A DNA stretch of 5,397 bases from Pseudomonadota bacterium (GTDB lineage: Bacteria; Pseudomonadota; Gammaproteobacteria; Xanthomonadales; Xanthomonadaceae), in the NCBI GenBank assembly GCA_023423235.1, contig JAFAFY010000005.1, positions 1 through 5,397 on the forward strand. Reading direction: 5' to 3'. A model generated the notes under the pieces. That model was not told the DNA's origin. It did no database searches and saw only the letters and a list, made by a program, of their open reading frames with translations. Shown piece after piece: positions 1 through 4,564 of the stretch. The position numbers were made by a program, and so were the translations under genes. How positions within the stretch are numbered: position 1 is the first letter of the stretch; each line of letters opens with the position of its first letter.

Positions 1-368
1 CCCGCATCGAAGGCGAGATCACCGGCCTTCAGCACGACCGTGCCGGCCATCGCGCGCGCCTGCTCGACCCGCCGCCTGCCGGCGTGCCGTGGCCGGCGGC
101 GCTGTCGCAGCGCGAGGCGCACATCGACCTGCTGGCCGAACAGGTCATCGCCGCGCAGCAGCGGCTGAGCCAGGCCCAGGACACGTTGCGCAAGGCCGAG
201 GCCGCGGTGCAGGAGGCGCGCGATGCGTTCTTCCGTGCCAAGGCGCGGCAGGACGCACTGGAGAAACGCCGCGACGTGTGGCGGGGCGAGCAGGCGAGCC
301 TCGCCGCGCGCCAGGAAGAGGCCATCACCGACGACCTGCTGCAGGCGCGCTTCATCGCGCGCCGCTGA
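1..368 (+). CDS. sctO: T3SS stalk protein SctO (YscO/HrpO class), C-terminal part
   Basis: The gene is open from the left edge (first full codon at base 3) to a TGA at 366-368, so only the last 121 residues are seen. After a proline-containing segment (DPPPAGVPWP), the rest is a long charged, alanine- and glutamine-rich helix with no prolines, predicted to form a coiled coil, ending in an acidic then basic tail. SctO-class proteins are short all-helical coiled coils that act as the central stalk linking the SctN ATPase to the export gate in the cytoplasm. Assignment rests on this architecture and on the following sctP-like gene 29 nt downstream, which is the usual order. No catalytic motif is expected. 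Another coiled-coil protein, such as a FliJ-type stalk of a flagellar export system, cannot be excluded from this fragment. Confidence 0.6.
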   Translation, partial: RIEGEITGLQHDRAGHRARLLDPPPAGVPWPAALSQREAHIDLLAEQVIAAQQRLSQAQDTLRKAEAAVQEARDAFFRAKARQDALEKRRDVWRGEQASLAARQEEAITDDLLQARFIARR

Positions 369-397
369 GCGGTCGACGAACCGGAGGAGAGACGACG

Positions 398-1117
398 ATG
401 AGTGTGCAGCGCAGTGATTCGATGTCGCGCCCGCCCGAGCAGGCGACCCGCAACCGCCAGGCCGATCGCAACAGCCGCGCCGACGAGCGCGAGGCGCCGA
501 AGCCGCAGACCGTGGAGCAGTTCCGCGCGCTGATGCAGCAGACCCGTGGCGAGGCGGGATTGACCGGGCAGCAGCTCGATCCGTCGCTGCTGTCGGGCGA
601 GGGCGACGCGGATCTGCTGCTTGCCGACCAGGCCAGCCGCCAGGAGGCGACCAAGGCCCAGCAGTCGGCCAACCAGATCGTCGACGGCCGCGTGCACCGC
701 CAGCATCAGGACATCGGGCTGAACGCGCAGCAGGCGCCGCCGGCCGATGCCGCCGCCCTGCTGCAGGTGCAGATGGCGCTGCGCGATCCCGGCTTCGCCG
801 CGCAGCCGCAGCAGGCACCCGTGCAGGCCAATCCAGGCCAGCTGATGGAAATGATGGAGCGCCACGTCCGCCAGCTGGCGGTCAGCGATACCCGCAATGC
901 CAGCGAGGACGGCCAGGTGCTGCTGCGGATGTCGGATGCCACCCTGCCCGGTACCGACCTGTTGCTGTCCAAGAGTGCGGACGGCTGGGTGCTGCGTGCC
1001 GACAGCCGCTCGCGCGAGAGCTTCGACGCGATCCGCGAGGCCGGTCCCGAACTGGCCAGGCGCTTTGCCGAACGCAACCTCGGTACATTGACACTGGATC
1101 CGCATTTCAACGGCTGA
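398..1117 (+). CDS. sctP: Putative T3SS needle-length regulator SctP (YscP/HpaP class)
   Basis: This 239-aa protein starts at ATG 398, behind a strong ribosome site (GGAGGAG, 383-389, 8 nt spacing). Residues 1-145 are low complexity, rich in Gln, Ala, Arg and Pro with no clear fold, as in SctP proteins, whose N-terminal half is secreted and variable. Residues about 172-236 are compact and look like the T3S4 substrate-switch domain: VLLRMSDATLPGTDLLL, then alternating strands (GWVLRADS) and a helix with ELARRF before LGTLTLDP. In the family this domain contacts SctU and switches export from needle subunits to later substrates. It lies 29 nt after the sctO-like gene, so the two are probably co-transcribed. 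The expected next gene, sctQ, is missing. The call depends on family resemblance plus context; a flagellar FliK-like protein is the main alternative. Confidence 0.6.
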   Translation: MSVQRSDSMSRPPEQATRNRQADRNSRADEREAPKPQTVEQFRALMQQTRGEAGLTGQQLDPSLLSGEGDADLLLADQASRQEATKAQQSANQIVDGRVHRQHQDIGLNAQQAPPADAAALLQVQMALRDPGFAAQPQQAPVQANPGQLMEMMERHVRQLAVSDTRNASEDGQVLLRMSDATLPGTDLLLSKSADGWVLRADSRSRESFDAIREAGPELARRFAERNLGTLTLDPHFNG

Positions 1118-1118
1118 T

Positions 1119-1134
1119 CCCGGCGCATGCCGGG
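1119..1134. other. Inverted repeat between convergent genes
   Basis: A perfect 6-bp stem, CCCGGC/GCCGGG, with a GCAT loop starts 2 nt after the sctP stop codon and lies between the convergent sctP and acetyltransferase genes. Neither strand has a T run after it, so it is not a canonical intrinsic terminator. It may slow polymerase or protect the 3' end of the mRNA. Confidence 0.35.
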
Positions 1135-1175
1135 TGGTCGTGCCGCGTGGCGCAGCGCGCCGCGTGTCGGCCAGC

Positions 1176-1853
1176 TCAGCGGGCGCCGTCGCCGCTTGCG
1201 CCGGGCGCCGCGGCGCGCGCACGCGGCCGCAGGCCGGTCCAGTCCGCGCGCGGCAGGCGGAAGCGCAGCGCCGGATTGCCGAACTGCTCGCCTGTGCCGG
1301 CCGCGCTGAAACCCAGGCGCTGGAGCAGCGGCGGCACCGAACGGTTGTCCGGAGCGCACTGCGCGATCAGCGCCGGCAATCCCAGCGTGTCGAAAGCGTG
1401 GCTGCACAGGGCCGCGCCGCCCTCGATCGCATAGCCGCGTCCCCAGGCGCCCGGCAGCAGGCGCACGCCGATCGCCACCTCGCCGGCATCGCCGCTCGGG
1501 GTCAGCGAGAACATTCCGACGAACCCGCCCCGGCGCTCGCGGGTGTGCCACAGCCCCAGGCCCGGCCGCTCGCGGTAGAGCTTGTTGGCCCACACCACCA
1601 GGCCCATGGCGTCGTCGACATGGCGGATCGGATCGTCCAGCAGCAGGCGCGTCACCCGTTCCTCGCGCCCGAGCTGCAGCAGGTCCAGTGCGTGCCGGAA
1701 GCCGAAATCCGTCAACTGCAGCCGTCGCGTCTGCAGGAAGGGGGCGGCCGGATAGTCGCGGCCGCTGGTGGGCAGGTCGGCTTGGGAGAACGCGGGCCGC
1801 GCCGGCTCGTGCTGTGTCGACTGCGTGTCGACCGGTGGCTTGTCGTGGGGCAT
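1176..1853 (-). CDS. GNAT-family N-acetyltransferase (RimJ/RimL-like)
   Basis: The 225-aa product has the layout of an Acetyltransf_3/RimJ-type GNAT enzyme, which moves an acetyl group from acetyl-CoA to an amine. An opening strand (LQTRRLQLTDF, about residues 40-50) is followed by GLGLWHTRERRGGFVGMFSL and EVAIGVRLLPGAWGRGYA. The latter holds the acetyl-CoA pyrophosphate loop in the form WGRGYA. Near the C-terminus NRSVPPLLQRLGF matches the usual N-x-x-S-x-x-x-x-x-x-x-G-F motif. The first 40 residues are an extension outside the domain. The only ATG is at 1853; no ribosome site precedes it, but a TATAAC sits just upstream, which would allow a leaderless mRNA. Substrate is unknown. The gene converges on sctP and diverges from the glycine-zipper gene across a shared box region. 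Confidence 0.85.
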   Translation of the reverse strand: MPHDKPPVDTQSTQHEPARPAFSQADLPTSGRDYPAAPFLQTRRLQLTDFGFRHALDLLQLGREERVTRLLLDDPIRHVDDAMGLVVWANKLYRERPGLGLWHTRERRGGFVGMFSLTPSGDAGEVAIGVRLLPGAWGRGYAIEGGAALCSHAFDTLGLPALIAQCAPDNRSVPPLLQRLGFSAAGTGEQFGNPALRFRLPRADWTGLRPRARAAAPGASGDGAR

Positions 1854-1859
1854 ACCGTC

Positions 1860-1865
1860 GTTATA
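1860..1865 (-). promoter_or_regulatory. Possible -10 element of the acetyltransferase gene
   Basis: Read on the minus strand this is TATAAC, five of six matches to TATAAT. The usual 6-nt gap from the hexamer would put transcription start at base 1853, the A of the ATG, giving a leaderless transcript; this fits the lack of a ribosome site. No good -35 is seen at 17 nt. The CTAGGG box at 1906-1921 would be centred near -60.5. Confidence 0.35.
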
Positions 1866-1905
1866 CCGCGGAACCGGTGCGAACCCCGCCTCGCCCGAGT
1901 TGTGA

Positions 1906-1921
1906 CTAGGGTCGGCCCTAG
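1906..1921. promoter_or_regulatory. CTAGGG palindromic box 1a (putative regulator site)
   Basis: CTAGGGTCGGCCCTAG has perfect 6-bp inverted arms around TCGG. It has the CT-N12-AG symmetry seen in sites of LuxR-type regulators. It sits in the divergent region between the acetyltransferase and the glycine-zipper gene and directly abuts box 1b, so two dimers could bind side by side. Confidence 0.6.
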
Positions 1922-1937
1922 GTGGGGTACGACCTAG
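1922..1937. promoter_or_regulatory. CTAGGG-type box 1b, promoter-proximal
   Basis: GTGGGGTACGACCTAG matches the box at 3346-3361 at 13 of 16 positions, with one degenerate outer arm. It abuts box 1a, centre to centre 16 bp. It is followed after 23 nt by CAGACT (1961-1966), the same spacing as at the other two boxes, which marks it as the copy that would contact polymerase at this promoter. Confidence 0.5.
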
Positions 1938-1960
1938 CTGTCAGCGGGCGTACAGGCTTG

Positions 1961-1966
1961 CAGACT
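1961..1966 (+). promoter_or_regulatory. Putative -10 hexamer, unit 1
   Basis: CAGACT lies 23 nt after box 1b. It is weak as a -10 (three of six matches), as expected for an activator-dependent promoter. It would place transcription start near 1973 and give a leader of about 99 nt. It is supported only by matching position and the shared CA start with the hexamers at 2752 and 3385. Confidence 0.35.
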
Positions 1967-2071
1967 GTGCCCACAGTCGCGAAAGGCCCGTGTTGGATTC
2001 CAGGCCGGAACGCGCAGGATTTCCAGGTTCGATCTTTCCAGTTACGTTTCTCAATCCAAAGGAGTTCCATC

Positions 2072-2299
2072 ATGTCCAGCGACGTCTTCTCCGGTATTGG
2101 CTCCCTGATCGGCACCGCGCTCGGCGGCCCGCTCGGTGGCATTCTCGGCAACTTCCTCGGCGACCTGATCGGGCAGGTGTTCAGCTCGGCCTTCGACAGC
2201 CTGTTCTCCTCGCTCGGTCTGCCGCAGGGCGCGCAGGACGCGATCTCCGAGGGCTTCTCGGCCGGCTTCAACTTCAACTTCGGCATCGGCGGCAAGTAA
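2072..2299 (+). CDS. 75-aa hydrophobic glycine-zipper protein, unknown family
   Basis: ATG 2072 is preceded by AAAGGAG (2058-2064, 7 nt spacing), so this start is preferred over any longer form. Residues 7-34 are seven tandem four-residue units of the form x-x-[I/L]-G, placing glycines at 10, 14, 18, 22, 26, 30 and 34 without a break. As a helix this gives one continuous glycine face, a (GxxxG)6 zipper, typical of tightly packed or membrane-inserting helices. A second segment (about 36-48) is amphipathic, with Phe and Leu. The C-terminus alternates Phe and Asn before GIGGK. The protein has no Cys, His, Trp, Tyr or Arg and is net acidic. No signal peptide with a basic n-region is present. A pore-forming or translocator-like secreted protein, or a bacteriocin-like peptide, would fit; neither is shown. 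It is first in a unit with the 101-aa gene. Confidence 0.75.
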   Translation: MSSDVFSGIGSLIGTALGGPLGGILGNFLGDLIGQVFSSAFDSLFSSLGLPQGAQDAISEGFSAGFNFNFGIGGK

Positions 2300-2302
2300 G
2301 CC

Positions 2303-2608
2303 ATGTCGTTTGATCGCCAGGCCCAACGTCAAGGCTGGATCGACGGGCTCGCGCAGCTGCGTGAGCAGGGGGCGATCACCGCCGATGACGAGACCACACT
2401 GATCCGGCACATGGACGAACGGCTCGACGCCGTGCAGCAGGAGCTGACGGCGCTGGTGCCCGAGTATCAGCGCCGGGTCGAGACCGACGGCCAGGAAGCC
2501 GCCGACGCCTGGATCGGTGAACGCGCCCGCGAGATGGGGGAGCGGGAGGGCACCGACGCCAAGCGGATGGTGGACTCGCTGACCTCGGTGCGTGCCGACC
2601 AGGCTTGA
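2303..2608 (+). CDS. 101-aa helical protein with shared G-x2-A-A-x2-W motif
   Basis: The start ATG lies 3 nt after the stop of the glycine-zipper gene and has no clear ribosome site, so translation is probably coupled to it. The product is hydrophilic, charged and almost wholly helical, with no signal peptide or membrane segment. Residues 19-26 (LREQGAIT) and 54-70 (E-Y-x-R-x5-G-x2-A-A-x2-W) align without gaps to residues 75-82 and 110-126 of the 139-aa protein downstream; the second motif recurs in the 144-aa exported protein. I do not recognise the family. A chaperone or partner for the hydrophobic protein made just before it is a reasonable guess from size, charge and coupling, but the paralogy argues equally for a stand-alone role. 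A strong terminator follows 52 nt after the stop. Confidence 0.8.
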   Translation: MSFDRQAQRQGWIDGLAQLREQGAITADDETTLIRHMDERLDAVQQELTALVPEYQRRVETDGQEAADAWIGERAREMGEREGTDAKRMVDSLTSVRADQA

Positions 2609-2660
2609 GCCTCTCCGGCCTGCACGGCATACGGATCGACATCGGTGGAGAGTGACAAGA

Positions 2661-2691
2661 TGCCTGCACGTTCGCGTGCAGGCATTTTTTT
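2661..2691 (+). terminator. Strong intrinsic terminator of unit 1
   Basis: A perfect 10-bp stem, TGCCTGCACG/CGTGCAGGCA, has a TTCG tetraloop and is followed by seven Ts (2685-2691). It ends the two-gene unit and separates it from box 2. The sequence GCCTGCACG of the stem's left arm also occurs at 2618-2626. Confidence 0.93.
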
Positions 2692-2712
2692 GGCCTGTCG
2701 GCCATTCAATGC

Positions 2713-2728
2713 CTAGGGAGGCACCTAG
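2713..2728. promoter_or_regulatory. CTAGGG palindromic box 2
   Basis: CTAGGGAGGCACCTAG has inverted arms with one mismatched pair and keeps the 16-bp length and CT-N12-AG ends of the other boxes. It lies 21 nt after the unit 1 terminator and 172 nt before the ATG of the 139-aa gene. A -10-like hexamer follows after 23 nt. Confidence 0.6.
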
Positions 2729-2751
2729 GTGCCATGGCGGCCGCCGCGGGG

Positions 2752-2757
2752 CATGAT
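2752..2757 (+). promoter_or_regulatory. Putative -10 hexamer, unit 2
   Basis: CATGAT, four of six matches to TATAAT, lies 23 nt after box 2. Start of transcription would be near 2764, giving a leader of about 137 nt, the longest of the three. Confidence 0.4.
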
Positions 2758-2900
2758 CGGTGGGCATCGCCCGCCTGGCGTGGTGCCCGCGGTGCGATTG
2801 TCACCACGGATTGCTAATGTGGCTGCGGCCCATGGCCCTTCCAGGGAGCGCAGCTGCCATCTGTTCTCCCACCTTCCGCATCCAACAGGAGTTTGACCGC

Positions 2901-3320
2901 ATGTCGTCTTCCGATTCCCAGAACAGCCCGGACTTCAAGGCGCTGCGCGCATCACTGCTCAGCCGCTTCGAAGCAGAGCTGCGCGAGCAGCGGGACATCG
3001 ACGCCGCAAGCCGGGAAAGCATGTTGGCGCAGATGGAGCAGGCATTGCAGAACATGACCGGGCTGCAGGACGCCGCGGACCCATCGCAGATCCGGACCAG
3101 CCTGGCCGAGACCCTGGGCATGCTGCACCAGAACGGGCTGCTGGATCAGTCCGGCAGCGAAGAAGTGCAGCAGGCGTTTGCTGAGACCTATCGCGTGTTC
3201 GACAACCACAGCGTGCAGCGTGCGCTGGAGTTCGCCCGCATCTCCCGCGAACAGGGGGAAGACGCCGCGCGCACGTGGCTGGCCTCGCAGTCGGGTGCCA
3301 GCCGTCAGAGTGCGGCCTGA
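2901..3320 (+). CDS. 139-aa helical protein, paralogous motif to the 101-aa protein
   Basis: ATG 2901 follows AGGAG (2887-2891, 9 nt spacing); the open frame runs upstream to 2760 but no other start has a ribosome site. The N-terminus (SSSDSQNSPDF) is serine-rich and polar, of the loose kind common at the start of T3SS substrates, though this is not diagnostic. The rest is predicted helical and acidic, with no membrane segment or classical signal peptide. Residues 75-82 (LHQNGLLD) and 110-126 (E-F-x-R-x5-G-x2-A-A-x2-W) align without gaps to the 101-aa protein, the two blocks being the same distance apart in both, so the two are probably distant paralogs. It has its own box and promoter and no strong terminator, so reading through into the 107-aa gene is possible. 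The family is not recognised. Confidence 0.8.
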   Translation: MSSSDSQNSPDFKALRASLLSRFEAELREQRDIDAASRESMLAQMEQALQNMTGLQDAADPSQIRTSLAETLGMLHQNGLLDQSGSEEVQQAFAETYRVFDNHSVQRALEFARISREQGEDAARTWLASQSGASRQSAA

Positions 3321-3345
3321 GCTGAATGGGCGAGCCGCATGGTCT

Positions 3346-3361
3346 CTAGGGTACGCCCTAG
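3346..3361. promoter_or_regulatory. CTAGGG palindromic box 3 (best-matching copy)
   Basis: CTAGGGTACGCCCTAG has perfect 6-bp arms around the self-complementary TACG-type core shared with box 1b. It starts 25 nt after the stop of the 139-aa gene and lies 139 nt before the ATG of the 107-aa gene. A -10-like hexamer follows after 23 nt. Confidence 0.65.
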
Positions 3362-3384
3362 TTGTTGCCTGATCCTGCCGAGCG

Positions 3385-3390
3385 CAGCAT
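3385..3390 (+). promoter_or_regulatory. Putative -10 hexamer, unit 3
   Basis: CAGCAT lies 23 nt after box 3 and would place transcription start near 3397, with a leader of about 104 nt. It is a weak -10 on its own (three of six matches); the constant position is the support. Confidence 0.35.
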
Positions 3391-3417
3391 CAACCCATGC
3401 GGTCCCCAGGCTGCTCC

Positions 3418-3436
3418 CGACCGGAAACGACGGTCG
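3418..3436 (+). other. Leader hairpin of unit 3
   Basis: CGACCG and CGGTCG form a 6-bp stem around a 7-nt GAAACGA loop, inside the predicted 5' leader of the 107-aa gene and 64 nt before its ATG. It could stabilise the mRNA or be a regulatory fold; no T run follows, so it is not a terminator. Confidence 0.3.
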
Positions 3437-3500
3437 AGCTCCCGGGATGAACTGACAGGATTTCGATTCATATCGTTTTAAAACCACAGGAGATAGTCCG

Positions 3501-3824
3501 ATGAGCGTCAACTTCGAAGTGAACCTCCAGATCGCCCAGGCTGGCCTGGAGAGCATCGGCGAGGGCAAGGGCGGCAAGGGTGAGAGCTGGCTGGTGGCCA
3601 TTGCCAAGGCAATGGGCAGCGTCCTCGGTGAGAAGGCGCAGAAGCTCAACGACCTGAGCGAGAAGCTCAACGGTCTGACCGGCAAGGACGACGCGCAGGA
3701 ATTCAGCGCCACCCAGACCGAGTTCCAGGCCGAGTCGCAGATGTTCAACATGCTGTCGAACACCATCTCCACCGCGATCAAGTCGATCGGTGAAGGTCTG
3801 GCAGCCAACGCCCGTAAGCAGTAA
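3501..3824 (+). CDS. 107-aa helical protein, candidate secreted filament- or needle-like subunit
   Basis: ATG 3501 follows AGGAGA (3488-3493, 7 nt spacing) after an A+T-rich patch, which suggests efficient translation. The protein is helical, Cys-free and small. Its pentapeptide SIGEG occurs twice, at residues 18-22 and 95-99, near each end. A glycine- and lysine-rich turn (22-28) separates the first helix from SWLVAIAKAMGSVLGEKAQKL. After the turn GLTGKDD (58-64) the C-terminal half (QEFSATQTEFQAESQMFNMLSNTIS onward) is a long amphipathic helix ending ARKQ. Helix-turn-helix shape, size and a long C-terminal helix are general traits of T3SS needle, pilus and EspA-type subunits, but I see no diagnostic identity. 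It has its own box and its own strong terminator, so it can be made alone at high level. Confidence 0.8.
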   Translation: MSVNFEVNLQIAQAGLESIGEGKGGKGESWLVAIAKAMGSVLGEKAQKLNDLSEKLNGLTGKDDAQEFSATQTEFQAESQMFNMLSNTISTAIKSIGEGLAANARKQ

Positions 3825-3849
3825 TCCACGCTGCGGGTGCGACACCGAA

Positions 3850-3881
3850 GAGCAGGTGCCCAATGGCACCTGCTCTTTTTT
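3850..3881 (+). terminator. Strong intrinsic terminator of unit 3
   Basis: An 11-bp perfect stem, GAGCAGGTGCC/GGCACCTGCTC, with a CAAT loop is followed by six Ts (3876-3881), of which the first two can also pair with AA at 3848-3849. It lies 25 nt after the stop of the 107-aa gene. Confidence 0.93.
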
Positions 3882-4057
3882 CATGTGGGCAAGGCCGACG
3901 ACGGCAGCACGCCGGGTCCGGTTCTGCGCCAGCACTGTTCCAGCCCGACCCGGATCACGGACGGTTTATCTCGTCGGTGCAAGAATCATGGCGTGCGCTG
4001 CAGATCCGTCGCTACGCTGCTCCGACCCGGTGCTGCACGTTCGCAGAAGGAGGCCTG
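3882..4057. other. Intergenic region upstream of the exported-protein operon
   Basis: This 176-nt stretch after a strong terminator must hold the promoter for the 4058 gene. It contains no CTAG and no copy of the box. A TTATCT (3966-3971) could be a -10, but no -35 at proper spacing is seen. No RNA gene is recognised. Confidence 0.4.
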
Positions 4058-4492
4058 ATGACTATCCATGATGTTGCTGCTGCCAAGTCACGATCGATGG
4101 AGCCGCAGCAGTCGAAGAATCGGAAAGCCCTCGTGCATCGGCGCATCGTGTCGATGCGTGCGGCGGTTGTTCTGGTCGTCGCGACCGGCGCCGCTGTTGC
4201 GCATGCCCAGTACGACGCCGGTGCCACCCTTGATCTGGGCATGGGCTACGGGCAGGGCGCCCTTTCGCAGTCGGCGATGGAAATCAATGCCAGGGAAACG
4301 CGCCGTCGCGCAGGCATCGAGGACGCCGACCGCGCCGAGAGTGACTATGCCGGCAGCGGCATGACGCGTGCCGAGCGGCTGGAAGCGCTGCGTGAGGAGT
4401 ATCTGCGGCGGGTCCGGTCCGACGGCAGTGCAAGTGCGGATGCCTGGGCTTTCGAGATGGGGCGGCGTGATGCGATGGCCGCTCATGATTGA
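4058..4492 (+). CDS. 144-aa exported protein with shared motif
   Basis: ATG 4058 follows a very strong AGAAGGAGG (4045-4053) at a short 4-nt spacing. Residues 1-32 are a long, basic n-region (KNRKALVHRR), followed by a hydrophobic stretch MRAAVVLVVATGAAVAHA with a likely signal peptidase I cut after Ala50 (AHA before QY). An internal ATG at residue 33 would give a normal-length signal peptide but has no ribosome site. The mature part opens with a Gly-rich YDAGATLDLGMGYGQG segment and continues as charged helix. Residues 114-130 carry E-Y-x-R-x5-G-x2-S-A-x2-W, the motif of the 101- and 139-aa proteins, and the adjoining RRV-x2-DG and ADAW agree closely with the 101-aa protein. Unlike those two it has a Sec signal, so it should act in the periplasm or outside. 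Family not recognised. Confidence 0.78.
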   Translation: MTIHDVAAAKSRSMEPQQSKNRKALVHRRIVSMRAAVVLVVATGAAVAHAQYDAGATLDLGMGYGQGALSQSAMEINARETRRRAGIEDADRAESDYAGSGMTRAERLEALREEYLRRVRSDGSASADAWAFEMGRRDAMAAHD

Positions 4493-4564
4493 GCGCGGGC
4501 TGCCGCTGGCAGGGCGCGCTCGACTGCCCCGGCACCTCGGCTCTGCCTGCCCGGGCGCACGCGC

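Noticed and set aside
29..1222. Long minus-strand open frame (397 codons) opposite sctO/sctP
   Set aside because: It is low-complexity Arg/Ala/Leu sequence from GC-rich codon shadows, with no ribosome site, and lies opposite two well-supported genes.
1870..1898. GGAACC at 1870-1875 as the first half of an HrpL-type hrp box
   Set aside because: No CCACNNA follows at 15-16 nt, so it is a chance match.
1134..1937. Plus-strand open frame over the acetyltransferase gene
   Set aside because: The minus strand encodes clear GNAT motifs here; the plus frame is a shadow and runs through the box region.
2028..2052. Possible Xanthomonas PIP box (TTCGA-N15-TTCTC)
   Set aside because: Both half-sites differ from TTCGB, and no copy is found before the other units.
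2051..2767. Minus-strand open frame over the glycine-zipper and 101-aa genes
   Set aside because: It crosses a strong plus-strand terminator and has no ribosome site or domain pattern.
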